Shown here: positions 53,732-64,000 of the stretch, one piece after another
Numbering within the stretch: position 1 is the stretch's first letter
Layout of the letters: each line of letters opens with the position of its first letter
DNA from: Synanceia verrucosa
Lineage: Eukaryota; Chordata; Actinopteri; Perciformes; Synanceiidae
DNA: 64,000 bases
Assembly: GCA_029721515.1 (NCBI GenBank)
Contig: CM056564.1
Span: forward strand, 5,127,011-5,191,010
Direction of reading: 5' to 3'
Notes under the pieces: model-generated
The model's database searches: none
The model's input: the letters and a program-made list of their open reading frames with translations, nothing else
What the model was told of the DNA's origin: nothing
Made by a program: the position numbers and the translations under genes

Positions 53732-54618
53732 CACTATATTGCCAAAAGTATTCGCTCACCCATCCAAATAATCAGAATCAGGTGTTCCAATCACTTCCAT
53801 GGCCACAGGTGTATAAAATCAAGCACCTAGGCATGCAGACTGCTTTTACAAACATTTGTGAAAGAATGGGTCGCTCTCAGGAGCTCAGTGAATTCCAGCA
53901 TGGAACTGTGATAGGATGCCACCTGTGCAGTCGTGAAATTTCCTCGCTCCTAAATATTCCACAGTCAAATGTCAGCTGTATTATAAGAACGTGGAAGTGT
54001 TTGGGAACGACAGCAACTCAGTCATGAAGTGGTAGACCACATAAACTGACGGAGCAGGGTCAGTGGATGCTGAGGTGCATAGTGTGAAGAGGTCGTCAAC
54101 TTTCTGCAGAGTCAATCACTACAGACCTCCAAACTTCATGTGGCCTTCAGATTAGCTCAAGAACAGTGCACAGAGAGCTTCATGGAATGGGTTTCCATGG
54201 CCGAGCAGCTGCATCCAAGCCATACATCACCAAGTGCAATGCAAAGCGTTGGATGCAGTGGTGTAAAGCACGCCACCACTGGACTCTAGAGCAGTGGAGA
54301 CATGTTCTCTGGAGTGACGAATCGCACATCTCCATCTGGCAATCTGATGGACGAGTCTGGGTTTGGCGGTTGCCAGGAGAATGATACTTGTCGGACTGCA
54401 TTGTGCCAAGTGTAAAGTTTGGTGGAGGGGGGATTATGGTGTGGGGTTGTTTTTCAGGAGCTGGGCTTGGCCCCTTAGTTTCAGTGAAAGGAACTCTGAA
54501 TGATTCAGCATACCAAGACATTTTGGACAATTCCATGCTCCCAACTTTGTGGGAACAGTTTGGAGCTGGCCCCTTCCTCTTCCAACATGACTGTGCACCA
54601 GTGCACAAAGCAAGGTCT
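53732..54618 (+). pseudogene. Tc1-like transposon, 3'-truncated, broken transposase
   Basis: Left terminal repeat CACTATATTGCCAAAAGTAT follows a TA. The transposase begins MGRSQELSEFQHGT (paired-type DNA-binding N-terminus). A TGA after TTATQS and further stops break the frame. Later pieces include RWMQWCKARHHWTLEQWRHV and WSDESHISIWQSDG (first catalytic Asp region) and FGGGGIMVWGCFSGAGLGPL, HDCAPVHKAR (second Asp). The match to the copy at 59545 ends at about 54618, before the last catalytic residue and right terminal repeat. Confidence 0.85.
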
Positions 54619-55684
54619 ACAGCAAGGTCAGCACACTGGAAGTTCATGCGATATTACTGTAAGAGGAGGCATAAAAAGGGTATTAAGAGTGCATCTGGGA
54701 AACACTCCTATCTTAGCGACCCTTCTTGGCGGCGACCTTTGTTACTTAACTCTTATCTCTAAAGAACGATCGCAACAGGGAAACACAGCCTTCATCTTTA
54801 TGTCTTTGGTTGCATATGCATGTGCCTATCTGTCCTGAGCTAATCTCACATAGCACAGGACCCATCAGCCTATTATTTATTTTTATCCCAATTGTTGAGT
54901 TTTATTGTGAATTTCACAAACTGTGATAAGTGTTCCAGCTCACCTCGGCTTGTCTGGCTGGTCTTATTTTGATTCAGTTCAGTGGTGACTGAGGAGGCAG
55001 GTGTCAGCAAGATATCCTAAAATTACCAAGGATGCCCTTGTTTGGTTGGGACGCCAGTGGGGCTTGAAGCAACTGATTTTAGTGCCTTTTTGTATGTTGT
55101 ACTTGAAGGACTAATCTGAAATGTTTGTCTGCACTAAGAGCAGTTTCACAGGTGCTGGTAGCTGCAGGCAATCAGGAGACATTATTAGCACTGGGAAATA
55201 TTTAAGTTTACTTCAAAAAGTGTACCACAAAAATGTCATTAGTGTTAAAATTTCTGCAAAAAATGACCTTCCTCTCCGTTACATCCCTCTGTGGTCTGTG
55301 GGTAAGGGAGGAATCATAAGGCGGTGGTCTTGCATAAAGTTGACATTTATTCAATAAATTAAAGACAATAACTCTTAAAAACAAACAGGCAGGCACTGCA
55401 GAAAAAAGGGGACGGGCTGCAGGTGGCGCCAAAATCAACAAAGAAAGAAAAGTGGTTATACTCTATTCACTAAAAATCACAGCACGAGCTGGAGACGACT
55501 ATGAAAATAAAAGCCTGTAACCACTTTTATCTGAACAAAAATACAAGGGCGCAGCCAACCCTCTATTTACATTCAACTGAGAATTACCAACACAATTGAA
55601 CTAAACTCTGCCTGCCCGGTCCCCCCTACCAATTTTATGCCATAAACCTTTAACAAAGACATTCTAACCTCACTTTAACAATCT
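54619..55684. other. Unidentified, non-coding
   Basis: Fused to the truncated Tc1 copy. 55345-55620 is A-rich and contains GGTGGCGCCAAAA and an AATAAA on each strand, somewhat like the tail of a retroelement or DNA transposon, but no family can be named. Confidence 0.35.
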
Positions 55685-56031
55685 AGTAGTGGTTAGCACT
55701 GTCGCCCCACAGCAAGAAGGTTCTGGGTTTGATTCCCGGCCCAGGGCCTTTCTGTGTGGAGTTTGCATGTTCTCCCCATGTCTGTGTGGGTTCTCTCTGG
55801 TACTCCGGCTTCCTCCCACCATCCACAAACATGCATGGGGATTAGGTTAATTGGTTAATTTAAATTGACCGTAGGTGTGAATGTGAGTGTGAGTGGTTGT
55901 CTGTCTGTGTCCTGTGATGAACTGGAGACTTGTCCAGGGTGTACCCTGCCTTCCACCCTAAGACAGCTGGTATAGACTCCGGTCCCCCCGCGACCCTATG
56001 AGAGGATAACAGGTAGATATTGGATGGATGG
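55685..56031 (+). repeat. tRNA-derived SINE, copy 6 (near full length)
   Basis: AGTGGTTAGCACTGTCGCCC, GGGTTTGATTCCCGG, the full body, and a GGATGGATGG tail. The first bases of the head are missing. Confidence 0.8.
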
Positions 56032-56149
56032 AACACACTTTCACAAAGAGAGGTGCACTGATCAATAGCAATCACAGCCCCCATGTGTCGAGCTCCACGG
56101 CCATTTTTATTGTCTGTGGCTGTCTTTCTCCTGCTGCCGGAGTGTTGGA

Positions 56150-56260
56150 GTGTGGTGACGTCATCATTGAAGGAGGCCGAGGAGAAGGCGTTTTGCGTCA
56201 CAGTAGAACCGCCGCACCAATGGGCCGTTTTAGGGCGATGGACCAATCAGGGGCAGGAGC
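56150..56260. promoter_or_regulatory. Promoter-like cluster: CRE and two CCAAT boxes
   Basis: A perfect palindromic CRE TGACGTCA (56156-56163) is followed within 90 bp by ACCAATGGG and ACCAATCAG. The block is locally GC-rich. No gene is seen downstream on either strand, so it may be part of a decayed element. Confidence 0.35.
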
Positions 56261-56299
56261 TCTGAAGATAGTCTCATACAAAACTACATACCCATAACA

Positions 56300-57640
56300 C
56301 CCGCTGTGCTGAATTTCAATCCTGTCCATGAAGAGCAGGACCTTGAATAGTGCGCCATGTTTACCAGGTCTATTAGAGTTCACTCAGACATGCTGGTATA
56401 TTCATGCAAACACATGGTCCTCAGATTATTTTTGTTCAGTTTTATTTTTGAAGGGGATTGAAGGTACAGCTGGTGTTCTCTGGTTATTTCTAGTTATATT
56501 GTTTTAATAATGCTTCCCCCCATTTCAGAATTGAAATTCAAAGTCATAATTTGTACCTTTGTTACTTTGTAGATTGAGAAGTTGTTGTTCTTGTAAGTTA
56601 TCAACTTGGATTTCTTCCTCTTTTCTTTTGTTTCCATGACAGTTTATTTTAAGGCTAGTTTTCATTTTGTTCATTTGTGTTCTTCATTTTAAGGGTGCTT
56701 TCCTTTGTAGAGTTTTTTTTAATGTTTATTTGATTCCAAGTCAAGTGTTTATCATTATTTCTTTAAATCTTGAATCTTATTCATTACTTTTGTAGAGTAT
56801 TTTCAGGTTTATTAATGTCCTTGTAGAGTCAACCATTTTCTGTTCTTAGTGATATTTCATACTTTTTACTTTCAGATTTCACTTTGTAAACATTGTGTCT
56901 GAGTCATGCTGCTGGGTTGTTTCCTTGTCAACTGTTGTTACACCATGACGACAACTCAGGATGGTCCAACGATTGCAGAGGTGACCATGTGAGAGATACT
57001 CTCCATTATATCACTGTATCCACAATGCTGGACTCTGGCTGATGTGAGATATTGGTTTCATGTTACACACTTCCATATCATTAAGCTCCAAGTCACATAT
57101 ATTGCAGTTTTCAGCAGAATCTCTTTCCAGTCACAGATACACCCTCAATGTTGTTGTGAACAATATTTAGTTGGAAATTGATAATTACTGAAGTGTGTAT
57201 GTGTGGGCTGTATGAATGTGAGCAGGACCTTCCTGAAAAAGAGAGCAATCCACAGAAATCCATCCAATGCACAACCAAGAAACACTCTGAAACCAATTAT
57301 ACTCCGTGTTGCTCATTTCATTGTTTAGGTTTGCAACAGGATTGAAACTATGAATATGACTGATAACTCACAGATGCATTGCTCAGAACACAAACCTAGA
57401 GACGTTTTATTTTTATTTAATATGTGAGGATGTTTGCAGACTTCACAGAGACAAAAGTTTAAATAATGACTCCAGTATTCAGCAGAGACACGCACTGACC
57501 TCCCTCTCTGTGTCACTGATTGGTTTGACTACAAAGGATGAAGAGAGAGTGAGGCGAGACAGAAATAATGTCTGAGATGATGAGTTTTGTTCCAGAGGGC
57601 TGAGCTGAAACAAGTGAAGTGCAATTCAACTCCCACAGCT
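56300..57640. other. No gene seen
   Basis: 56440-56900 is T-rich in a way that resembles LTR bodies of this window, without ends. Otherwise nothing is recognised. Confidence 0.4.
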
Positions 57641-57642
57641 CA

Positions 57643-57643
<1 letters not shown>

Positions 57644-57678
<35 letters not shown>

Positions 57679-57685
57679 TGTGTGG
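57644..57685. repeat. (GT)n microsatellite
   Basis: About 40 bp of GT with two interruptions. Confidence 0.9.
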
Positions 57686-57859
57686 AGTCAACACCAGCTC
57701 TTCATTAGAAACTTTGTTGAGTCACCTCTGCTGATAATACTGCTATTAAACAGTCCGGTCTCATTCCCAGGGAGTCAAATTGACGTTTTATCATGGGGCT
57801 GTGGCATTTGATACAAATGCATAAGGCATGCACCTTTTGTCATCTGTATGAGACACACT

Positions 57860-58886
57860 CATAGACTGTGTATAAGAAGTGGACATAGATGATGTGGTGT
57901 TACCCACTGGTTTGTGGACTGCCTTTCAGAAGCTTTGAGTTCAACATTTGGTCTACTTTGAACTTGCCAGGTGCCCAAAAGCAGGACAGAGAGTGGCAGG
58001 AACGGTTTAATATTTTTTTTTTATCATGGGAAGTAACCTGTGAGCAACACCAGAGTCTGTTCAATGAAGCTCATACGGAAGTAACTAAACTTGCATTCTC
58101 CCCACCAGCCAGCAGGGGGCGATAATGGTGGTTTCAAAAAGAAGTCCAATTGTATTGATGTGTATGTGAAAATGATCATTTTCTCTCCTGCTGTATTTCC
58201 TCTGTAAACACTATAAATGTGAGCTTTTGGTCTCAATGGTTAGTTTAAATAATGATTTAATACACCAGAGTGTTCACTTAATGAATTATGATCTAATATA
58301 TGGTGAAAATAACACAAATGGAGCGTGGCTACCGTGTGATTAACAGGTCTCTGCTGTCATTACATCCTGAAGAGGAGCAGCTCTGATGGTCTGAACTCTC
58401 AGATTTCATGTTTCCTTCACCTGAGGAAACACTGGCACCGTTTACCAGTAACGTTATGTTGAGCCATAATTAACATTCCAGTTAATATCACTGTTCATGT
58501 GAATTTTGGAGGCTTGTGTATAATCAAGCCAGCTCGCTAGTGCTAGCGTTAGCTGATAACATCACGGTTGCTATGCTAACACTAAGTACCTGGTCCCGAA
58601 GGGCATGTGTAGCATGTGTTAATGTGATGGTAACGTTAGTTCTTCTCACAAAACCTGATTTAAAAAAAGTTAAAGGGAACAAATGTCACAATGTACACTA
58701 AGACTACTTTGAGGAGGATCAGGTCTTCACAGACAGGAAGGTAAAACAGACCACCAGTATCGCCCCCTGCTGTCTGTTAGAGAGGAAGCAAGTTTAACTT
58801 ACTTCCTTTTAGGCTTCACTGCTATTGTTCACAAACCAATGGGTGATGTCATTACAGCTCCGTCCACCATTTAAATACAGTCTATG
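57860..58886. mobile_element. Large MITE with CATAGACTGT ends
   Basis: CATAGACTGT on the left is matched by ACAGTCTATG on the right. The order of internal motifs (AAGAAGTGGACATAG, CACTGGTTTGTGGA, CCAGCAGGGGGCGA, AAAAGAAGTCCAATTGTATTG, CAAACCAATGGGTGATGTCA) fits a very common non-autonomous fish element, known from memory. Short frames inside are chance. Confidence 0.65.
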
Positions 58887-59542
58887 GATGTAACGAAGTG
58901 TAAATACTTGCCCTTACTGCCCCACTCTGACACCTCTCCTCTAATGCATGTGTGTTTCATAACCGGTGTGTGATGTACAACAGAAAAAAAAAAAAATCTA
59001 ACAGAGTGTTAAGTGAAATTTCCCCTTAAGGGATTAATAAAGGAATTCCTCTACAGGCCTGAGCTAACGCTACCTAGCACTTGTCTAAAACACCTCAGAG
59101 ATAAACCTCAATTCATTGCTGTCGTGCCACTGTTGGGAAACATTACTCTACAGGGCTATCTACCAGAAAGCCCCTCTTGGGAAGGTTTAGAGTGAAATGG
59201 TGGTTTGGGTTTAAATAAATATGTTTTCTGGCAGAAAAGGCTTTCATGCTGAAACCCCTGACGGCTAACGTCCCCTGTGTGTTTGTAGTCATCAACTCCC
59301 CCCAAGAAAACATTTATATAAGCGTTGTAATTCTGTCCACAGAACTACTTTTCTCTTCTCTTTATGTCTGTGTTTTATGTTTATATTGTCACTCCTAGAG
59401 AAAGCACGCAAATCACCTGGAGAGTTATAAAGACCTCACTTCACCATCTTTGGAAAATATAGCTTCATATTTCCATGAAAAGAGGCACTGAGGCTGAGCA
59501 AATGCATGTCTGAAATAAACATTTATGCAGCTATGATGCAGC
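58887..59542. other. No gene; short LINE-tail motif
   Basis: 59015-59045 reads GTGAAATTTCCCCTTAAGGG and ATTAATAAAGG, a typical fish non-LTR tail. Nothing else is recognised. Confidence 0.4.
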
Positions 59543-59544
59543 TA

Positions 59545-60759
59545 CACTATATTGCCAAAGGTATTCGCTCACCTGCCTTGACTCACATATGAACTTAAGT
59601 GACATCCCATTCCTAATCCATAGGGTTCAATATGACGTTGGTTCACCCTTTGCAGCTATAACAGCCTCAACTCTTCTGGGAAGGCTGTCCACAAGATTTA
59701 GGAGTGTGTTTATGGGAATTTTTGACCATTCTTCCAGAAGTGTATTTGTGAGGTCACACACTGATGTTGGACGAGAAGGTCTGGCTCTCAGTCACTGCTC
59801 TAATTCATCCCAAAGGTGTTCTATGAAGTCAGGACTCTGTGCAGGCCAGTCAAGTTCATCCACACCAGACTCTGTCATCCATGTCTTTATGGACCTTGTT
59901 TTGTGCACTGGTGCACAGTCATGTTGGAAGAGGAAGGGGCCAGATCCAAACTGTTCCCACAAAGTTGGGAGCATGGAATTGTCCAAAATGTCTTGGTATG
60001 CTGAAGCATTCAGAGTTCCTTTCACTGGAACTAAGGGGCCAAGCCCAGCTCCTGAAAAACAACCCCACACCATAATCCCCCCTCCACCAAACTTTACACT
60101 TGGCACAATGCAGTCCGACAAGTATCGTTCTCCTGGCAACCACCAAACCCAGACTCATCCATCAGATTGCCAGATGGAGAAGTGTGATTCGTCACTCCAG
60201 AGAACGCGTCTCCACTGCTCTAGAGTCCAGTGGCGGTGTGCTTTACATCACTGCATCTGACGCTTTGCATTGCACTTGGTGATGTATGGCTTGGATGCAG
60301 CTGCTCGGCCATGGAAACCCATTCCATGAAGCTCTCTGTGCACTGTTCTTGAGCTAATCTGAAGGCCACATGAAGTTTGGAGGTCTGTAGTGATTGACTC
60401 TGCAGAAAGTTGGTGACCTCTTCACACTATGTACCTCAGCATCCGCTGACCCCGGTCCATCAGTTTACGTGGTCTACCACTTCATGGCTGAGTTGCTGTC
60501 GTTCCCAAACCCTTCCACTTTCTTATAATACAGCTGACAGTTGAGTGTGGAATATTTAGGAGCAATATTTGGCATCCTATCACAGTTCCACGCTGGAATT
60601 CACTGAGCTCCTGAGAGCGACCCATTCTTTCACAAATGTTTGTAAAAGCAGTCTGCATGCCTAGGTGCTTGATTTTATACACCTGTGGCCATGGAAGTGA
60701 TTGGAACACCTGATTCTGATTATTTGGATGGGTGAGCGAATACTTTTGGCAATATAGTG
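59545..60759 (-). pseudogene. Tc1-like transposon with both ends, broken transposase
   Basis: CACTATATTGCCAAAGGTAT at one end and ATACTTTTGGCAATATAGTG at the other, with TA on each side (59543-59544, 60760-60761); 1215 bp, near the length of complete fish Tc1 copies. The minus-strand transposase starts MGRSQELSEFQRGT, has a short deletion (GCQILLLNIP), a TGA after TTATQP, then resumes to FGGGGIMVWGCFSGAGLGPL, HDCAPVHKTRSIKTW and DWPAQSPDFIEHLWDELEQ, then TGA. Inactive, but could be moved if matching transposase were supplied by another copy. Confidence 0.9.
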
Positions 60760-60761
60760 TA

Positions 60762-60990
60762 TTTTCTATGCACCCTTAGTGTAAAATTGTATTCAAAAAT
60801 TACAATCTAATTCCATGGTATATGGTGTTTATGGGGAAATCATAGTTCCAGGCCTGGACTTCATCAAAAGCCATCTGGAGCAGTTGTTCTTCAAGGGAGG
60901 ACTTCTTTTCCCCCATCAAGAGAGACAGTGCTCAGTGTAACTCCACACAGCTAGAGTCCTCCCATACGGAAAAGAAAAATTTAAATATTT
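60762..60990. other. No gene seen
   Basis: Short unique-looking stretch between the Tc1 copy and the fold-back. Confidence 0.5.
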
Positions 60991-61340
60991 AAAAAAATGT
61001 ACTGAAATTCATGAATAGTATGTGATTTACCCTGAAAAGTGACACGTTTGCATTCTTTTCATACAAGATAATAAAAAGAAGTATAAGGATAGTGTATGTA
61101 TCATATACTATTCTAATAAATACCCAAATCATACAAGTTTTATTTTGTTTAAATTTAGTAAGGATCTTATATCCGGATACACTTTTCATGCAAAGGAGAA
61201 ATGTATGTAAAGCATACAACAGTGAATGATACACACAATATCCCTATAGTTCTTTTTATTATCTTATATGAAAATAACGCAAAAGTGACCACTTTCAAGA
61301 GTAAATCATATACTATTCATGAATTTCGGTACATTTTTTT
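60991..61340. repeat. Fold-back: two inverted arms of about 115 bp
   Basis: 60991-61104 and the reverse complement of 61226-61340 align almost end to end (for example GAAATTCATGAATAGTAT and AGATAATAAAAAGAA are identical), at roughly 85% by eye. The spacer is about 121 bp. Confidence 0.8.
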
Positions 61341-61358
61341 TTTCTGTTTCTTTTCTGC

Positions 61359-61562
61359 ATGGGCTACCTTACCTGCCCAGGTGACACCATGGATGTGCGG
61401 AAATCATTCCCAGTAAGTGTCCAATTTGTCACTAAAGCTCACCACAGCCCTGCCTGCGAGAGGCTTTTTAGCACTGCAGGATTGATTTTCAAACCCAAAA
61501 GGACACAGCTTGATTCAAAGAACTTTGAGAACCAGTTTCTGCTTAAGCTCAATAAAAGATAA
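61359..61562 (+). pseudogene. hAT transposase C-terminal (dimerisation) fragment
   Basis: HSPACERLFSTAGLIFKPKR followed by TQLDSKNFENQFLLKLN fits the hAT family dimerisation domain (pattern S..CERLFS.AG....R..L). It ends at a TAA at 61560-61562 overlapping an AATAAA. The catalytic core is not found upstream, so this is the end of a lost hAT element, or a distant exon of one. Confidence 0.7.
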
Positions 61563-62564
61563 TGGTAGCCAAATAAAGATGAGTGGATTTCTAACAGAAG
61601 AAAAAAAGTTCTTTTGCTGAAATGGAAAACTGATTTGCACAATGGAGTCAAGTAATGTTGTTGATAGTTTACCTTTTTTCAGTTTTTAGAACAATACCAT
61701 TTTTGTCTCCTCTGTCCTTCTGTCAATTTCTGTTTGCCAGTTCAGTTTTCATTATTCTGTTGGAAATTTGGCAAAACTAGACTGTCCAGTGTTTTTTTTC
61801 CTCTGTACCAGCACTGTGCAAGTTGTTAATAAAAGAGGGAAACTAGAGATATCAAAAGATGCATCATGTATTGAAGTTAGAAATTATTTTTTACTTTTTT
61901 AACTTTATTAGTAAAGTAAAGTAATTGAATCACAGGATTTGGGATTAGGCCAAAGAGTCTGGGAAAACAGGAAATGAGGGTGAGCAGACAGCAGGACAAG
62001 AGAAAACAACAAGGTAAGTAATACAGGGAAGACACAAGGGTTGCACTACCGTATAGGTTAACAGGATTATCTGGCACTGGAGTAGTGGAGACACCATGCT
62101 TTGATGGAGGGGGTGATGGGATGAATGGGATCAGGTGTGCCTCTTTGGCTGTGCACAGCTCCAGCCACACATCCTGCCTCTCAAAAAGGAGAGAGGGGAA
62201 CAGAAAAACAAAAACAGAAACAAACAGTAATGTGGATTATGACAGAATTAAGTACAACACTGAAAAAGATTTATATGTATTTTGCCTCCTTTGCTCTATT
62301 ATTGTTTACCTGCAAAGTCTGTGCAAACAATGGTCAGTGATTACCAACTGAATTTGCTGTTGTTTGTTGCTTGTTAACAAGCTGGTTAATTACCTTTGAA
62401 TTCCCTTATTGTATTTGGTCCCTCTGACACACATATTGAACTGAATAAAACGCTGTACTGACACTGCTCAAGATTCACGCCTTCATAAAACTTTCTTTAA
62501 TTAAATGCATCCCATTCAACGTTGCATAACATAACAGGCTATGTACAGTAATATGCAATAACTT
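61563..62564. other. No gene seen
   Basis: AT-rich; likely non-coding tail of the hAT element at first, then unrecognised. Confidence 0.45.
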
Positions 62565-62569
62565 GTATG

Positions 62570-63496
62570 TGTCATAATCCATCTGTCTGGTTTGGTTAAG
62601 TTATCCATTTTTGTCTTGTGCTTGCATGTTGTATTGTCATTTCCTGTTTTATTTTGAAGTAACTGTGTTTTCCCTCTCGTTTCAGCTTCACACTTCCCTC
62701 TCCCCATGTTTCCCGCGTCTGGTGATTGTCTGACCCCGCCCTGATTGTTTCCACCTGTTCCCCATTACCTCTTGTATAAATAGTCTCGTCTCCGGTGTCT
62801 TGTTGCGTGATCGTCATGTCCCTTGTGTTTGTCACTTTCTGATCTCCAGAGTTTGCTTTCTACGGTTTCCAGCCTCCTGATTTTCCTAGCGGTAATTTTT
62901 GTTGTAATTTTAATAGCCTCAGAGCTCTTTTTTGTTTCTAGACAAATCCTTCAAGTGAGTTGATCCCAGTTGATTTTCCCTTTACTTCTTAGTTTTTTGT
63001 TTAGCACCACGTGCCCCTTAGTTTTACTAGAAGAATCTTCTTAGTGAGTTGATCCTAGTCTCTTTGTTCCTTAGTTTACTGTTTCATGTTGTTTAGCTGA
63101 TTCCCTCCTTTAGAGTAGAGTTGTAGGTGTGCTTTTGAGTTCATTCTTAGTTTATCTCCCCTGTACCTTGTAGTTTCCTCTTGTCCCCTCTACTTCTTTG
63201 TGATTCATTCCCCTTAGTGTTAACTTTTGTAGCCTTTGAGTTAGTTTGAGTTTTCTTTTTAGGTACTGTTAATGTTTTTTTTTCCTTCTCAACTTTGACA
63301 GAGGTTTTTGTCTGTTCCCCATTCATAATCGAGTGTCGGGATTCTCTGGTGCGCGCCTGGAGGCGCGTGGCCGTCCTCCACCTCCCTGCTGGACCTCCGT
63401 GTTCATTTCTTTGCAAGTCTCAATAAAAGCTTTTATGAGAACTGTCATTAAGTCTGTGAGTCGTTCGTTTGGGTTCCCAGCCATGGATCCCTGTCA
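62570..63496 (+). mobile_element. Solo LTR with perfect 5-bp target duplication, copy 3
   Basis: Begins TGTCA and ends TGTCA, with GTATG on both sides (62565-62569, 63497-63501). TATAAA at 62775-62780 and AATAAA at 63422-63427 define a plausible U3-R-U5 order. 927 bp, with no internal retroelement sequence next to it, so it is a solo LTR, probably from a gypsy-type element. Confidence 0.75.
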
Positions 63497-63501
63497 GTAT
63501 G

Positions 63502-63807
63502 TAAAAAGTAAATGAAATCTGTGATTTGATCCTGGCTCTTTCAGTCTGTTTGGCCAAGATGGTGAAGCCCAAATTGCTGCTGAATGCTAAGTGAATGTGT
63601 GAGAATGATTAGATTAACATTTGGTGAGAGGGTGTCTCTTTGTATGGCAGCCTGCCATCAGTGTATCTGTGTGTGTGTGTGAATGGATAAATGTCAGCAT
63701 GCAGTGTAAAGCACTCTGAGTGGTCAGAAGACCACAAAGACAAGAACTGGCATTTATTGTTTATAATTTATCTTCACCACAAACGTATTTATTAAAATAC
63801 TTGTGTA
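63502..63807. other. No gene seen
   Basis: Contains TGTAAAGCACTCTGAGTGGTC, a motif frequent at ends of fish repeats (quoted to about 20 bases). Nothing further is recognised. Confidence 0.4.
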
Positions 63808-64000
63808 TTAACTCATTGAGTGCCAGCTCTTTTATAAAACAAAAAGTGCCTTGTTCCAGCATCTTTGCCAATTTTGAATATATTTTGGACTCTGAAAACA
63901 CTAAATAGCACAAATGAAAGAAGAGACTCTTCACGAAAAAAGTTAGTTTTCTATCTTGTTTTGTTCATGTTTCATCTGTGGAGTAGAGGCTAGTTTCACC
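63808..64000. mobile_element. TTAA-type MITE family, copy d (runs off the window)
   Basis: TTAACTCATTGAGTGCCAGC start and shared interior (CACTAAATAGCACAAATGAA, AGAAGAGACTCT). The right end lies beyond the window. Confidence 0.6.

Noticed and set aside
59589..60260. 223-codon plus-strand frame
   Set aside because: It is the antisense of the Tc1 transposase region, which is coded on the minus strand.
1..64000. CRISPR arrays, operons, prophage or bacterial defence systems
   Set aside because: The window is vertebrate nuclear DNA: spliced genes, fish transposons and no compact coding. The tandem repeats are microsatellites and minisatellites without spacers.

Overview
This looks like a stretch of a ray-finned (teleost) fish chromosome. 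It is AT-rich and gene-poor, with long introns, GT-AG splice sites, many (GT)n/(CA)n arrays and a dense load of fish-type repeats: Tc1-like elements, tRNA-derived SINEs, L1-type LINE 3' ends, TTAA-flanked and other MITEs, a solo LTR, and hAT and Penelope remnants. Nothing bacterial or viral-genomic was seen. All calls come from reading the sequence; no database was searched.

Two protein-coding genes can be supported. The first is mbd2 (methyl-CpG-binding domain protein 2) on the + strand. Its coding exons are 5810-5919, 12546-12705, 17596-17736, 18330-18420, 18495-18672 and 23273-23390, and they join in frame into 265 codons. The product matches the short MBD2b form: an MBD with its DNA-contact residues, the conserved middle region, and the C-terminal helix that pairs with GATAD2 in the NuRD complex. 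A GC-rich, TATA-less promoter region precedes exon 1. The second gene is a c-type lysozyme (lyz) on the - strand, with exons 46643-46517, 46271-46113, 45631-45553 and 45464-45398. It encodes 143 aa with a signal peptide, catalytic Glu35 and Asp52, eight cysteines, a TATA box and a poly(A) signal. The two genes have no evident functional link.

Layout. 1-5.4 kb: repeat-rich upstream flank. 5.4-23.4 kb: mbd2, whose introns hold MITEs, Tc1-derived pieces, SINEs, simple repeats, a Z-DNA-prone tract, two strong hairpins and a pyrimidine-only stretch of about 0.7 kb. 23.5-32.3 kb: LINE remnants, long GT arrays and a nested DNA element. 32.3-45.3 kb: mostly unique sequence with minisatellites, a Penelope GIY-YIG remnant, a 5' LTR fragment and a palindromic MITE. 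45.4-46.7 kb: lyz. 46.7-64 kb: a minisatellite, a reversed LTR, a possible conserved non-coding block near 50.4 kb, two Tc1 copies (one truncated, one with both ends), a 1 kb MITE, a fold-back beside a hAT transposase fragment, and a solo LTR with a perfect 5-bp target duplication.

I found no convincing undescribed biological system. The items most worth a second look are the CA repeat right behind the mbd2 exon 3 splice donor, the pyrimidine tract in mbd2 intron 5, the 20-bp perfect hairpin in intron 2, the shared stop codon in the two Tc1 copies, the fold-back next to the hAT fragment, and the possible regulatory block at 50.39-50.54 kb.
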